A stretch of 64,000 bases of DNA, from positions 165,720 to 229,719 of the forward strand of contig CAADGL010000016.1 of assembly GCA_900696525.1 (NCBI GenBank), written 5' to 3'. This document shows, piece by piece, positions 42,025 through 51,445 of the stretch (its first letter is position 1; the number at the start of each line of letters is the position of its first letter). The notes under the pieces were generated by a model, which saw nothing but the letters and a program-made list of their open reading frames with translations, was not told the DNA's origin and ran no database searches. The position numbers and the translations under genes are program-made. The DNA comes from an uncultured Planctomycetota bacterium. GTDB taxonomy: Bacteria > Planctomycetota > Phycisphaerae > UBA1845 > Fen-1342.

Positions 42025-45000
42025 GACGCATTCTCCAGGCGGTGGGGATGGTGAAGTGGAACGTGGTTCCGCCCTTGCGATTCGGCGTGACCCAGAGGCG
42101 GCCCTCGTGCGCTTCCATGATGGACCGGCTGATCGAAAGCCCCATGCCCATCCCGTCGCGCTTGGTGGTGAAGAACGGCTCGAAAAGCCGTTGCCTCAGT
42201 TCGTCAGGAACGCCCGGACCGTTGTCGCCCACGCGCACCTCGACCGCACCTTTGCGCCGCACGCTCTCGATCGTGAGCGTCTTGGCCCCCACGTCTGCGT
42301 CGCGCATCGCTTCGCAGGCGTTGCGCACCAGGTTCACCAGCACCTGCTCGATCTGGATCGAGTCAGCGAAGACCTTCGGGAGCCGCTTGCCGAGCGCGAT
42401 GCGCACGCGCACGTCGCCGTGCCGCAGCTCGACGTTGGTGAACGCAATGACTTCGCGGACCAGCGCGTTGATGTCCACGGCGCGGCGCTCGGGCTCCCGG
42501 CGCTTGACGAAGTCGCGCAGGCGGCGGATGACCTCGCCGGCGCGCTGCGCCTGCCGCGCGACCTCGCTGAGCGCCTGGGGCAGGTGCTCGCGCTCCGGGC
42601 CATCGCGCTGCAACAGGCCCACGCAGGCCTCCGTAAAGTTGACGATCGCGCACAACGGCTGGTTGAGCTCGTGCGCCAGGCCCGAGGCCATCTCGCCCAT
42701 CGTCGCCAGCCGCGCCACATGCGCGAGCTGCGCCAACTGCTCGCGGGCGCGCTCCTCCGCTCGCGCCGCCTCCACGACGATCACCGCCAGACGCGTCGCC
42801 AGCGAGCCGGCGGCGACCGCCTCGGCGCTCGGCGCCCCGGCCTCACGGAAGTACACCCCCAGCACGCCGACGGGCGCGTCCGCCGGCCCGGTGATCGGCT
42901 CGATCCAGTACGAGCGGACACCCAGCGCCCCCAGGACGGCGTCACCCGGAAGCCGCAGCCGCGGTGCGACCAGCGCCTGCGTGCACAGCGGCGGGCACAC
43001 GCCGGCTTCGGCCAACCGGCCGAAGAGGTCGAGGCCGACGGTTGCGCTGCGGGCCGAGCCGGGCGCGTCGTCTGTGGCAAGAGCGCCCGAAGGGGCCAGG
43101 CGGATGACGCACTGGGTGCCCGGCAGGAGGCTCTCGATCGCGTCGCATAGCGCGCCGAGCAGCCGCTCGCGCTCGGCGCCGGTGGCCATCAGCTCAAGAA
43201 TGCGCTTCTCCGTGGCCAGCAGCCGCTCGACACGGCGGCGCTCCTCGACTTCGTATTTCAGTTGCTCGTTCGCGGTGCTGAGCTCGAGCGTGCGCTGCGC
43301 GACGCGCTCACGCAGCATGTCCTCGCTCAGCCGGCGGTCGGTCACGTCGATGCACGATCCGATGTACCCCGTGAAAGTGCCGTCCTCGAGGTGCAGCGGC
43401 GAGCCCACGTCGCGCACCCAGCGATACTCGCCGTCGGCGCGGCGGAGACGGTACTCCATCTCGAAGGTCTCGCGGGCGCCGAAGGCGGCTTGATAGGTCT
43501 GGAGGCAGCGCGCCACGTCGTCAGGATGCACGCCCTCGACCCAGCCGTCGCCCAGCTCCTGCTCCAGCGTGCGGCCCACGAACTCGAGCCGCCGCTTGTT
43601 GAACCAGGTGCAGGCCTTGTTCACGCCGCTCATCCAGATCATCGCCGGCGAGCAATCCGCCACCATGCGGAAACGCTTCTCGCTGAGGCGCAGGGCGCTC
43701 TCGGCGCGCTTCCGGTCGGTGATATCGATCAGCATGTTCACGGCGCCGACGACGCGCCCGGCGGCGTCGATCATCGGCTCCGGGTGGGCGAGCACGTGTC
43801 GGCGCGTGCCATCCGGCCTTTCGAGCTCGATCTCCGCGCCGCGGATGGCCTGCCCGCTGCGAATCGCGCGAGCCATCGGCGAGTCTTCGGGGGCCAGGTA
43901 CCGGCCCTCCTCATCGTAGGTCCGGTGCGCCCCGCACCAGCGCTCCTGCCCGAGCTGGGGCGCGCGCCCCCAGAGCTGCGAGGCGGCTTCGTTGAAGAGC
44001 GTGATGCGGCCCTGCGCGTCGCACGTGTACACGGCCGCCGGCAGGCTCTGCACCAGGTGCCGATAGCGCTCCCGGCTCTCGGAGAGCGCCGCCTCGGCCC
44101 GCATGCGATCGTGAATGTCGGCGACGGCTCCAGTGCAGTACAGCGGCTCGCCCTCTGCGCCGCGCACCACGCGGCCGCGGTCGCGAATCCAGCGAACCTC
44201 GCCGTCGGGGCGGATGATTCGACACTCGACGTCATATGGCCCGTCACCGCGGAGCGCCGCTTCCCACGCGCCGCCGACCCGCGCGCGGTCCTCGGGATGC
44301 ACGTAGGCGAAGAAATCGCCCACCGGCTGGCTCGACTCGCGCGGCTCGAGACCCAGGATCCGGTTGAGACGCGCGTCGCGCGTGTCGACCCCCGTGCGCA
44401 GGTCCACGCGCCAGGTCCCCACGTCGGCGGCGTCCAGCGCGTTGCGGAGACGCTCCTCGCTCTCGCGCAGCGATTCCTGCACGCGCGTGCGATCCTCCAC
44501 GTCGATGCAGGTGCCCACCCACTCGCGCACCGCGCCGCCCACGTCAAAGATCGGCACACCGCGCAGCTCGGCCTGCCGGTACGCCGCGCTGGCTTCGTGC
44601 CAGAGCCGGCCCTCCGCCCGGTACATCTCCCGCGCTGCGCTCGACGTCTGCCACGCCGCGCGCAGACGCCCGCGGTCCTCCGGGTCAAAAGCCGCGATCC
44701 AGCCCCAGCCCTGAGCCTCCTCCCACGCCTGGCCCGTGTACCTCGACCACGACGCCTGCGGCACGACGAAACGCCCCTCCGCGTCAGTCGTCCAGACGAC
44801 CGATGTGATCGCCTTCGTCAGCGAACGGTAGCGCTCTTCGCTCGCCCGCAGGGCGTCTTCCGCCGCCAGCCAGGCCGTCACGTCAAACGCCACGCCGCCG
44901 ACGCACGCCGGCTCCCCGTTCACGCCGGGAACCGCGAACTTGCTCACGATCGAGCGGTGGTCGATCCCGTCCGGTTGCCGCAGTACCTCGACGCTCTGGA

Positions 45001-45697
45001 TGCCGCCTTCCTCGCGCAGGGCGCGGCGGTCGTTCTCCTGGAACTGGCGCGCGGTCTCGGGCGCGAAGAGCTCGGCGTCGGTCTTGCCGCGCGCGTTCTC
45101 GAGCGTGGTGCCAAAGACGCGCTCGGCCTCGGGGTTGGCGTAGATGTATCGTCCGTGCTGGTCCTTGATCCAGGCGGCGCCGGGAAGATGCCGCATGAAG
45201 GCGACGAAGCGCGCCTCGCTCTCGTGCAGCCGAGCCTCCGCGAGCTTGCCCTCGGTGATGTCAACGATCGACGCCACCCAGCCCGCCACCGCCCCGCTCG
45301 CGTCGCGGTGCGGCAGGTAGTTGATTCGCAGCCAGCGCGCACCCACGGCCTTGTACGGCACACACGCCTCGTACTCGACCGCCTCGCCCTTCAGCACCCG
45401 CTCGATATGCGGCCGCACGATCGCGAACGCCTCTTCACCCAGAAGCTCCGCCACCGGCCGCCCGATCACCTCGTCGGGCGTCAGGCCGAACAGCGCCGCC
45501 GCCGCCCGGTTCACGAACACGAAGCGCATGTCGCGATCGCAGCGCGTCAGGATCAGCGGCGTCGTCTTGGCGACCAGGGCGAGCTCGGCGTCGTTGAGCG
45601 CTGCGACAGGCGCAGCGCCACCGCTGGACCGGACGGGCCGCGGACGGCCGGCTCGGCGACGCCGACCTCGGGAGGGCGATGCTGTTTCTCTGCCCAT
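41993..45697 (-). CDS. Six-PAS FixL-like sensor histidine kinase
   Basis: A 1234-residue kinase. Six PAS units can be counted by repeated YxxxxN and 'GxxxxxNxAAxxLxG' patterns (starting near ELALVAKTTPLILTRCD, FVAFMRHLPGAAWIKD, YRSLTKAITSVVWTTD, LRNALDAADVGTW, YRHLVQSLPAAVYTCD and FRMVADCSPAMIW). They are followed by a coiled-coil, a GAF-like domain (LLGALCDAIESLLPGTQCVIRL), HisKA with His1009 (GLAHELNQPL) and HATPase (NLVRNACEAMRDA, GDNGPGVP, FFTTKRDGMGMGL). No transmembrane segment is apparent, so it is probably cytoplasmic. It overlaps the FixJ-type regulator. No haem ligand is obvious, so the signal is unknown. Confidence 0.92.
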   Translation of the reverse strand: MGRETASPSRGRRRRAGRPRPVRSSGGAAPVAALNDAELALVAKTTPLILTRCDRDMRFVFVNRAAAALFGLTPDEVIGRPVAELLGEEAFAIVRPHIERVLKGEAVEYEACVPYKAVGARWLRINYLPHRDASGAVAGWVASIVDITEGKLAEARLHESEARFVAFMRHLPGAAWIKDQHGRYIYANPEAERVFGTTLENARGKTDAELFAPETARQFQENDRRALREEGGIQSVEVLRQPDGIDHRSIVSKFAVPGVNGEPACVGGVAFDVTAWLAAEDALRASEERYRSLTKAITSVVWTTDAEGRFVVPQASWSRYTGQAWEEAQGWGWIAAFDPEDRGRLRAAWQTSSAAREMYRAEGRLWHEASAAYRQAELRGVPIFDVGGAVREWVGTCIDVEDRTRVQESLRESEERLRNALDAADVGTWRVDLRTGVDTRDARLNRILGLEPRESSQPVGDFFAYVHPEDRARVGGAWEAALRGDGPYDVECRIIRPDGEVRWIRDRGRVVRGAEGEPLYCTGAVADIHDRMRAEAALSESRERYRHLVQSLPAAVYTCDAQGRITLFNEAASQLWGRAPQLGQERWCGAHRTYDEEGRYLAPEDSPMARAIRSGQAIRGAEIELERPDGTRRHVLAHPEPMIDAAGRVVGAVNMLIDITDRKRAESALRLSEKRFRMVADCSPAMIWMSGVNKACTWFNKRRLEFVGRTLEQELGDGWVEGVHPDDVARCLQTYQAAFGARETFEMEYRLRRADGEYRWVRDVGSPLHLEDGTFTGYIGSCIDVTDRRLSEDMLRERVAQRTLELSTANEQLKYEVEERRRVERLLATEKRILELMATGAERERLLGALCDAIESLLPGTQCVIRLAPSGALATDDAPGSARSATVGLDLFGRLAEAGVCPPLCTQALVAPRLRLPGDAVLGALGVRSYWIEPITGPADAPVGVLGVYFREAGAPSAEAVAAGSLATRLAVIVVEAARAEERAREQLAQLAHVARLATMGEMASGLAHELNQPLCAIVNFTEACVGLLQRDGPEREHLPQALSEVARQAQRAGEVIRRLRDFVKRREPERRAVDINALVREVIAFTNVELRHGDVRVRIALGKRLPKVFADSIQIEQVLVNLVRNACEAMRDADVGAKTLTIESVRRKGAVEVRVGDNGPGVPDELRQRLFEPFFTTKRDGMGMGLSISRSIMEAHEGRLWVTPNRKGGTTFHFTIPTAWRMRHDRRHRVRSG

Positions 45698-45793
45698 AAA
45701 GGCCCTACCGGCGATTATAGGCGGCCCGGCGGTCGCGGCGGAATGGTGACGACGGCGGGATCTTCGGAACTGGCGGCGGAGTCTCGGCGCAAC

Positions 45794-45831
45794 GACACGC
45801 CCCCCGGGGGGAAGCCCCCCGAAAGGGCGTC
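45794..45831 (-). terminator. Hairpin terminator of the small secreted protein gene
   Basis: An inner perfect 6-bp stem (GGGGGG 45806-45811 with CCCCCC 45815-45820) lies inside an outer GACGCCC/GGGCGTC-like stem (45794-45831, with two unpaired bases). It sits 33 bases past the stop at 45864. No T-tract follows. Confidence 0.5.
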
Positions 45832-45863
45832 AGTTGGTGGAGCCGCGACGCTCCCCGAGCGCG

Positions 45864-46301
45864 TCACACCGGGTCGAGGACGTTGACCACGACCAGGTCC
45901 TTGTTGATCCGCGACTGCGAAACGACGATCAACTGGCCGTCATCCGTGAGCGACGCCTCAACGTCGAACGGGTGCGAGAAATCCGGGGGATTCATCGTGT
46001 TGGCGTGGCCGAAGCCGTTCTTGTTCACGTGGCCGATGATGTCCGCGACGTCGCCGTTGGCCAGGTTCTCCAGCCAGCCGCGAATCTTGCCCTTGGCGTC
46101 TATGGAAATCTCGATGTTGCCGTAGCCGCCCAGTGTGGTCGTGAATGTGCCGGCCCAATCGCCCTTGAAAGGGTTGTCGGACGGGCCCGGCGCCGGCGCG
46201 GCGCCCACCGGCGAGGTGCCGCCGAGTGACAGCACGCAGAACGCGGACAGCGCGAGCGTGGAAAGAGCCGGAACGACCAGGCGATTGCTGTAACGAAGCA
46301 T
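45864..46301 (-). CDS. Small secreted protein of unknown function
   Basis: A 145-residue exported protein. The signal peptide covers MLRYSNRLVVPALSTLALSAFCVLSLGGTSPVGAA. The mature part is a single compact beta domain (NPFKGDWAGTFTTTLGGYGNIEISIDAKGKIRGWLENLANGDVADIIGHV), in the style of small lipocalin-like or 'GxW' folds that bind hydrophobic ligands. It ends in RINKDLVVVNVLDPV. ATG 46301 has TGGAGA upstream. It is flanked by a hairpin terminator and a divergent gap, so it is probably transcribed alone. Confidence 0.72.
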   Translation of the reverse strand: MLRYSNRLVVPALSTLALSAFCVLSLGGTSPVGAAPAPGPSDNPFKGDWAGTFTTTLGGYGNIEISIDAKGKIRGWLENLANGDVADIIGHVNKNGFGHANTMNPPDFSHPFDVEASLTDDGQLIVVSQSRINKDLVVVNVLDPV

Positions 46302-46637
46302 GGCGATTCTCCACTGTGGTGGTCCGCGCACCTTTCGATTGAGGGCCGTCGCCTTGGCGGACCCGGTTCGGCGCCGGCCGGCCAAAGGCCATCTTCAGCC
46401 GTGACGCCTGTGATTGGCGCAAACGGCGCGGCGTGAGCGCCGAGAATTCCGCCCCCGGCCCTGATGCTGCGCGTGGGCCGCGGCACGTGGCCACTTGTGT
46501 CACTCGGGGGGTACCTTTATGGAAAAGTGCGTGGCCGAAATCGGTTCCGGGCGCCGCGGATGTGTAACTCCTTCAAATGAAGAATCTTGGGCGAGACTGG
46601 TCCGTGAGTTTTTCGCTACGAATTGCCTCGATTTTGC

Positions 46638-46667
46638 TTGAAAACGACCGGCCCGCAGGCCTATGTT
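46638..46667 (+). promoter_or_regulatory. Possible promoter of the PEP-CTERM gene (divergent gap 46302-46738)
   Basis: TTGAAA (46638-46643) and TATGTT (46662-46667) are 18 bases apart in a locally A/T-rich stretch, 71 bases before the ATG. The leader between is GC-rich and ends in AGGAGGAGG. The rest of the 437-base gap holds no gene or clear operator. Confidence 0.4.
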
Positions 46668-46738
46668 TCCTCCTAGTCCGTCGGGCTCGTCCTGTCGGGC
46701 TCCCCGTGTTCCGATGCGGGGGTTCTTAGGAGGAGGAG

Positions 46739-47410
46739 ATGCGAACCCACTCGTTCATGGTTTCCGGCTTCGGTGCAGCAACGGCGCTCGCGCTGGCTGT
46801 CTCGGCCCACGCCGGCTCGATCGACCTCGGCGGCGGCTGGCGCGCCTCGTGGGACGCTTCGCTTGACGGCTACGTGCAGATCATCAGCAACGGCGTTGTC
46901 GGCGACGCGGTCTTCATCCAGAAATCCGCCGAGTTCACGCAGGGGCCGGACCAGTTCGGCTTCTTCCCGGCGATTCCCATTACGTTCACCCAGATCGAGG
47001 CCAACGCCGTCCACAACATCGTGATCCAGGACGAGATCATCACGAACTCGACCGGCCACGACTGGACGGATTTCCACTTCGATCTGATTGACGCGGGCGA
47101 CGCCTGGTTCGATCCCGTCGCCACCGCCAACTCGGGCGGCGCTCCGCCGATCGGCTGGACCATCGATCCCTTCACCCAGGCCGCGTTCTCCCCGGACCTT
47201 ATGCGGCTCGACGTCTGGGGCGGCGTCGTACCGAACGGAACACAGTGGTACCCCGGCGACGGGCTGACGAACGGCGACCTTTGGATTGCGGTCACGCCAC
47301 ACGCCCAGGCCCCATTCGCGGTCTTCACGCTGAAGGAGACGCCCACGCCCGAGCCGACGACGCTGCTTGCGCTCGCGATCGGCGGCCTGCTGCTTCGCCG
47401 CCGCCGCTGA
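46739..47410 (+). CDS. PEP-CTERM sorting-domain protein
   Basis: A 223-residue exported protein. It has an N-terminal signal (MRTHSFMVSGFGAATALALAVSAHA) and a beta-rich body with WDASLDGYVQIISNG, HNIVIQDEIITNSTGHDWTDFHFDLIDAG and WTIDPFTQAAFSPDLMRLDVWGG. The C-terminus is a textbook PEP-CTERM motif: PTPEPTTLLALAIGGLLLRRRR, i.e. PEP, a hydrophobic span and an arginine cluster. The protein would be cut and handled by an exosortase, but no exosortase or EPS gene is in this window. Start ATG 46739 has AGGAGGAGG upstream. A strong terminator follows. Confidence 0.87.
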   Translation: MRTHSFMVSGFGAATALALAVSAHAGSIDLGGGWRASWDASLDGYVQIISNGVVGDAVFIQKSAEFTQGPDQFGFFPAIPITFTQIEANAVHNIVIQDEIITNSTGHDWTDFHFDLIDAGDAWFDPVATANSGGAPPIGWTIDPFTQAAFSPDLMRLDVWGGVVPNGTQWYPGDGLTNGDLWIAVTPHAQAPFAVFTLKETPTPEPTTLLALAIGGLLLRRRR

Positions 47411-47442
47411 CTTCGGCTGCTCCTCAGGTCGATTCGAACTCA

Positions 47443-47487
47443 ACGCACGCCCGTCCATATCGGACGCGGCGTGCGTCGTTCTTTCTT
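47443..47487 (+). terminator. Rho-independent terminator of the PEP-CTERM gene
   Basis: Outer stem ACGCACGCC (47443-47451) with GGCGTGCGT (47468-47476), inner stem CGTCC/GGACG around ATATC, then CGTTCTTTCTT. It lies 33 bases after the stop at 47410. Confidence 0.75.
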
Positions 47488-47699
47488 CGCCCTGTGTTGG
47501 GATTCTCACGCCAGGACTCCAACCGGCGGCGACTCCGGCGCTTTTTCTTCGTCTGCCCCCGACAGGCCGTTGACGACTCTTGGTTGCCGAGATAGCCGTC
47601 ATTCACAGCCCCCGCCGAGCCGCTATCATGTCACCTTCAAGCGGCAGGCGATCGTGTCTATCTCGCTGCGCGCCGCCGCCGCCATCGCGGAGAATCCCC

Positions 47700-48428
47700 A
47701 TGTCGCAGACGCCGCCGGTTCCGCCGATGTCCCCGCCGCCGATGAGCTACGCCATTCCGGTTCAGCAGCGCAGCGGGATGGCGATCGCCTCGATGGTGCT
47801 GGGAATCCTGTCGCTGGTGCTGTGCCAGGTCTTCGGGATCGTCGGGCTGATCCTCGGGATCGTCGCGCTCGGCCGCACGCGGCGCCACCCGCATCAATAC
47901 GGCGGGCGCGGCTACGCGATCGCGGGCATCGCGACGAGCTCCGTCGGCCTGCTGATGATGATCCTGATCGTGCCGATGATGATCGCGATCCTGCTGCCCT
48001 CGCTTTCGCGGGCGCGCGAGCTGGCGAAACGGGCCGTCACGACGTCCAATCTGCGCGGGGTCGGTCTCGGCCTGATGCAGTACTCGCAGGATCACAGCGT
48101 GTTCCCGCCGACGCTGAGCCTTCTGGTCGACGGCGGCTACATCACCGCCGACACGCTCCAGAATGCGTCCCAGGGTGACTACAGCGACGCCGGCGATTTC
48201 TTCTACGTCGCATACGTCCCCGGCGCCGACCGCGTGGCGGACCCGTCCACGTGGATCGTGGCTTACGGCGACCCGAACGACCATAACGGCGAGGGCGCAG
48301 CGGTGCTCTACTTCGACGGACACGTCAACTTCGTGCGGCAACCGCAGTTCGACCAGGACTTGCAGCGGTTCCTGAGCGCGTATGAGCAGCGCACCGGCGT
48401 GCGCCCGACCGTCGTCCCGCCGCGCTGA
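47700..48428 (+). CDS. Membrane protein with N-terminal DUF4190-like segment and H-X-DG prepilin-type tail
   Basis: A 242-residue protein. After a Pro-rich N-terminus (MSQTPPVPPMSPPP) come two hydrophobic segments (SMVLGILSLVLCQVFGIVGLILGIVALGR, GIATSSVGLLMMILIVPMMIAILLPSL), as in DUF4190 proteins. The second is followed by the prepilin-like context LSRARELAKRAVTTSNLRGVGLGLMQYSQDH and the planctomycete 'H-x-DG' motif (HNGEGAAVLYFDGHVNFV). This combination is common in planctomycetes, where such proteins are thought to be pseudopilin-like. ATG 47700 has GGAGAA upstream. It is convergent with the HDOD kinase gene. Confidence 0.78.
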   Translation: MSQTPPVPPMSPPPMSYAIPVQQRSGMAIASMVLGILSLVLCQVFGIVGLILGIVALGRTRRHPHQYGGRGYAIAGIATSSVGLLMMILIVPMMIAILLPSLSRARELAKRAVTTSNLRGVGLGLMQYSQDHSVFPPTLSLLVDGGYITADTLQNASQGDYSDAGDFFYVAYVPGADRVADPSTWIVAYGDPNDHNGEGAAVLYFDGHVNFVRQPQFDQDLQRFLSAYEQRTGVRPTVVPPR

Positions 48429-48445
48429 AAGCGGCCCGGTCGCAT

Positions 48446-50815
48446 TCAGCCCGGTGCGTGTCGGGTCGCGGCGGCGAGCGGGGCGGCGCTCCGCGGCAGC
48501 AGCACCAGCGCCTGTGTCCCGGCGCCCGGCTCGCTCTCCAGGCGGATGTGCCCACCCTGAAGCTCGACGATGCGCTGCGCCCGCGGAAGCCCGAGGCCGC
48601 GGCGTCTCCCGGCGCGCTTGTGCGAAAAGAACGGATCGAACGCCCGCGCCAGCACGTCCGGCGGCATGCCCGGTCCGTTGTCGCGAACGGCTATCTCTAC
48701 GTACTCCGCTGGCGCCGCCGCCGTCCCTGGGGCGCGCCACAGCGGCCCAGCTCCCCACGCGGGCTGCGGCACGACGCGCCACGACACGCTGATCTGGCCG
48801 CGGCTGTCGACCAGCGCTTCCGCCGCGTTGCGAAACACCTCCGTGAGAACGGTCGCCAGTTGCTCGCGGTCGGCGGCGACGAACAGCGGCTGGGCCGCGT
48901 CTGGCTGTTCGGCCTGCGGCGGCGCCAGGCGCAACTGGGTGGCCGGCAGTCCGCTCTGCGCCAGCCACTGGTCAAATAGCGCCGCCAGCAGCTCATGAAC
49001 GTTCACCGGCGCGATCTGCGGCGCGGGCGGACTGGCGAAGTCCATCAACTCGCTGACGATCTGGCTGCACTCGTGGGCCTTGCTCTGTATCAGTTGCAGC
49101 ACGCGCCGAACCTCCGGATCCGTCGCCGTCTTGCCGAGCATCTGGGCCCGGCCCGATATCACGCTCAACGGCCCGTTCAGCTCGTGACCCGCACCCGCCG
49201 CGATCTCCGCTATCACCGCCGGCAACCGCACGCGCAGCATTCCCGCCGCCACCTGCTTCATCGACCGGCCGGCGGTGGCCAGCTCCTCGGCCTGGCGCCG
49301 GGCGCTGGCGGCGGCGGAGGCGAGGCTGAGCCGCCGCCCGAGGCTGGCCAGGAACGCGCCGAGCACGCCGGGGTCATCGAGCGGGGCCTCGTCCTCGACG
49401 GGCTGCGCCGCGTAGACGATGCCGCCGACGAAGCGCCGCTCCGCGCGGATCGGCAGCATCCAGCAGCGCCCGCTGTCGAAGCGATCCGCCACGGCGGCCA
49501 GCAGCGAGCGCAGCGCCGGGGGCGCCGGGAGGCGCAGCGTGTCGAGCGCGACGTCCGGATTCTGAAGCCAGGCGCGCAGCGCTTCGCTCTGCGGCTCGAC
49601 GCGGCTCTGCGTCTTGCCGCCCACGCACCACGCCAGGTCGACCACGTCACCCGCCGGACGCTCCGCGAACGCGCCGACGTACTCCACTTTCAGCAACTCG
49701 CGCGCGGCGGCGGCGAACCCCTCGATCACCGTCGGCACGTCTGCGGTCGCTCCCGCCTGAGCATCTGCGTGCGTCAGCGCCAGGAACCCGCGCGCCGCCG
49801 ACGACAGCCGCCGCACCTCGCGCGACAGGTCCGCGTTCAGCCGTGCGAGCTCGGCGTTGGCCTTGGCAAGCGTCTCGTAGTAGAGCGTCTCGGGGGTCTG
49901 CTGATCGATGCCCAGCACCGACGCCAGCTCGGCCACTTCGCTGGTCAGCTCGCGCGGCAGCTCGGCCAGCGTCTCCGGGCGGATGCCGAGCTGCTGCCCC
50001 AACTCCGTTGCCGACTCATAGAAGGCGAAGTTCCCCGACGCCCCGAGCCGCATCTCGCGCACCAGCGTGTCGGCGAGCTGCACCAGCGCGATCAGGCCCG
50101 GAGCGGCGGCGCTGGCGGGCAGCCCCTGCGAAGACAGGTGGTGCAGCCAGATCACCTCCTGCAAGTGCTGCGGAAGCGACCAGCGCTGCGCCAGGTAGCG
50201 CCCGGCGACCAGGTGATCGATCCCCAGGACGGCCCGCTCGCTGTCGGCGATGTCGCCCCGTGCCGCTTCGGCGTCGGCGAAGATGCGCTCGTAGGCCCGG
50301 GGAAAAACGGAATCGAGCGCGACCTTGCCGAGGTCGTGCAGCAAACCCGCTACGAAGGCCTCCTCGGGGTCGATCCCCAGCCGTGTTTCGCGCTGCGCCA
50401 GCCGCTTGGCGGCGCAGGCCACGCCGAGCGCGTGCTTCCAGAGCTCCGCCCGCTTGAAGACGCGGCGCTCACCGTCGCCTTGCCGCGTCGAGAACGCCTC
50501 GAAGACCTTGACCGCCAGGACGGTGTTGCGCACGGCGCGATAGCCGAGCAGCACCACGGCGCGCTCCAGCGTCGTCACCGGGCTGCGCACCCCGTACGCC
50601 GCGGAGTTCGCCAGCGACAATAGCCGTCCCGTGAGCGCCTGGTCGGCCCGGATCATGCCGGCCAGCTCGGCGAGCTGCGTCTCGGGCCGCGCGGCCAGCC
50701 GCAGGACGCGCACCGCGATCGGCGCCAGCGTCGGCAGGCTGTCCAGATGCGACAGTGTCAGCTCCGGCGCCATCGGCGCGCGCGCGTCGTCCGCGACCGG
50801 GCTCGCTTCACGCAC
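48446..50815 (-). CDS. HDOD-domain GAF histidine kinase
   Basis: A 789-residue hybrid sensor. The N-terminal ~300 residues are an HDOD domain (LSHLDSLPTLAPIAVRVLRLAA, IRADQALTGRLLSLANSAAYG, GLLHDLGKVALDSVFP with the HD residues partly kept). A GAF-like middle follows (PTVIEGFAAAARELLKVEYVGAF). The C-terminus is HisKA plus HATPase: GAGHELNGPLSVISGRAQML (His within HELNGP), EVFRNAAEALVDS, VRDNGPGMPPDVLARAFDPFFSHKRAGRRRGLGL. The start is GTG 50815, overlapping the HTH-REC gene by eight bases. The HDOD-kinase fusion suggests stress or cell-cycle input, which is inference. Confidence 0.88.
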   Translation of the reverse strand: MREASPVADDARAPMAPELTLSHLDSLPTLAPIAVRVLRLAARPETQLAELAGMIRADQALTGRLLSLANSAAYGVRSPVTTLERAVVLLGYRAVRNTVLAVKVFEAFSTRQGDGERRVFKRAELWKHALGVACAAKRLAQRETRLGIDPEEAFVAGLLHDLGKVALDSVFPRAYERIFADAEAARGDIADSERAVLGIDHLVAGRYLAQRWSLPQHLQEVIWLHHLSSQGLPASAAAPGLIALVQLADTLVREMRLGASGNFAFYESATELGQQLGIRPETLAELPRELTSEVAELASVLGIDQQTPETLYYETLAKANAELARLNADLSREVRRLSSAARGFLALTHADAQAGATADVPTVIEGFAAAARELLKVEYVGAFAERPAGDVVDLAWCVGGKTQSRVEPQSEALRAWLQNPDVALDTLRLPAPPALRSLLAAVADRFDSGRCWMLPIRAERRFVGGIVYAAQPVEDEAPLDDPGVLGAFLASLGRRLSLASAAASARRQAEELATAGRSMKQVAAGMLRVRLPAVIAEIAAGAGHELNGPLSVISGRAQMLGKTATDPEVRRVLQLIQSKAHECSQIVSELMDFASPPAPQIAPVNVHELLAALFDQWLAQSGLPATQLRLAPPQAEQPDAAQPLFVAADREQLATVLTEVFRNAAEALVDSRGQISVSWRVVPQPAWGAGPLWRAPGTAAAPAEYVEIAVRDNGPGMPPDVLARAFDPFFSHKRAGRRRGLGLPRAQRIVELQGGHIRLESEPGAGTQALVLLPRSAAPLAAATRHAPG

Positions 50816-51407
50816 AGGCCATTTCCGTGATGCGCTCGACCAGTGACTCGATCTCGAAAGGCTTCTGAAGAAAATCGTTGGCGCCGGCGTCGAGCAGCCG
50901 CTGCACGTCTTGCGGCTTCACGACGCCCGAAACCACGATGATCCGCACCGATTGAAGCGTCGCCTCTGACCGGATGCGCTCGATCACCGCGTCGCCGTTC
51001 AGCCCGGGCAGCAGGTAATCCAGCACGATCACGTCCGGGCGGAACTCCTGCGTCCGCAGCCCGGCCTGGAACCCGTCCGACGCCGTCTGAACCTCGAATC
51101 GCCCGTCGCGCTCCAGCAGCTCCACCAGCATCTCCACGATCGCCGGATCGTCGTCAACCACCAGCACCCGCTTTCGCCCGGTCTCGAGCTGCTTGAGCGG
51201 GATGTTGTTGTCTTTCATGAACTGGATGAGGCTCTCACGGGGGATGCGGCGGAAGCGGGAGCCCGGGACGCGAAACCCGCGCAGCTTTCCGCTGTCGAAG
51301 CAGCGGATGACGGTCTGCTGGCTGATCTTGCAGATGTCGGCCACCTCGCCGGTTGTGAAGACGCTCTTGGCGGCCGTTCCGTGCCCGTTCTCGCTCCCGC
51401 TATCCAT
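50808..51407 (-). CDS. HTH-REC regulator (excisionase-type DNA-binding plus receiver)
   Basis: A 199-residue protein with reversed regulator order. Residues ~15-70 are an excisionase/MerR-like helix-turn-helix (SVFTTGEVADICKISQQTVIRCFDSGKLRGFRVPGSRFRRIPRESLIQFM). Residues 79-199 are a receiver domain (KRVLVVDDDPAIVEMLVELLE, Asp130 in VIVLDYLLPGLNGD, VVSGVVKPQDV, LQKPFEI). ATG 51407 has AGAGGGAAAG upstream; the open frame extends to 51521. It is followed by the HDOD kinase with an 8-base overlap, a probable kinase-regulator pair. Confidence 0.88.
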   Translation of the reverse strand: MDSGSENGHGTAAKSVFTTGEVADICKISQQTVIRCFDSGKLRGFRVPGSRFRRIPRESLIQFMKDNNIPLKQLETGRKRVLVVDDDPAIVEMLVELLERDGRFEVQTASDGFQAGLRTQEFRPDVIVLDYLLPGLNGDAVIERIRSEATLQSVRIIVVSGVVKPQDVQRLLDAGANDFLQKPFEIESLVERITEMACA

Positions 51408-51445
51408 GTCTTTCCCTCTCTTACCCAGATACCCCATCTTACTAA

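Noticed and set aside
47424..47448. T-loop-like string GTCGATTCGAACTC suggesting a tRNA
   Set aside because: No matching acceptor, D or anticodon stems can be folded around it; it leads into the PEP-CTERM terminator.
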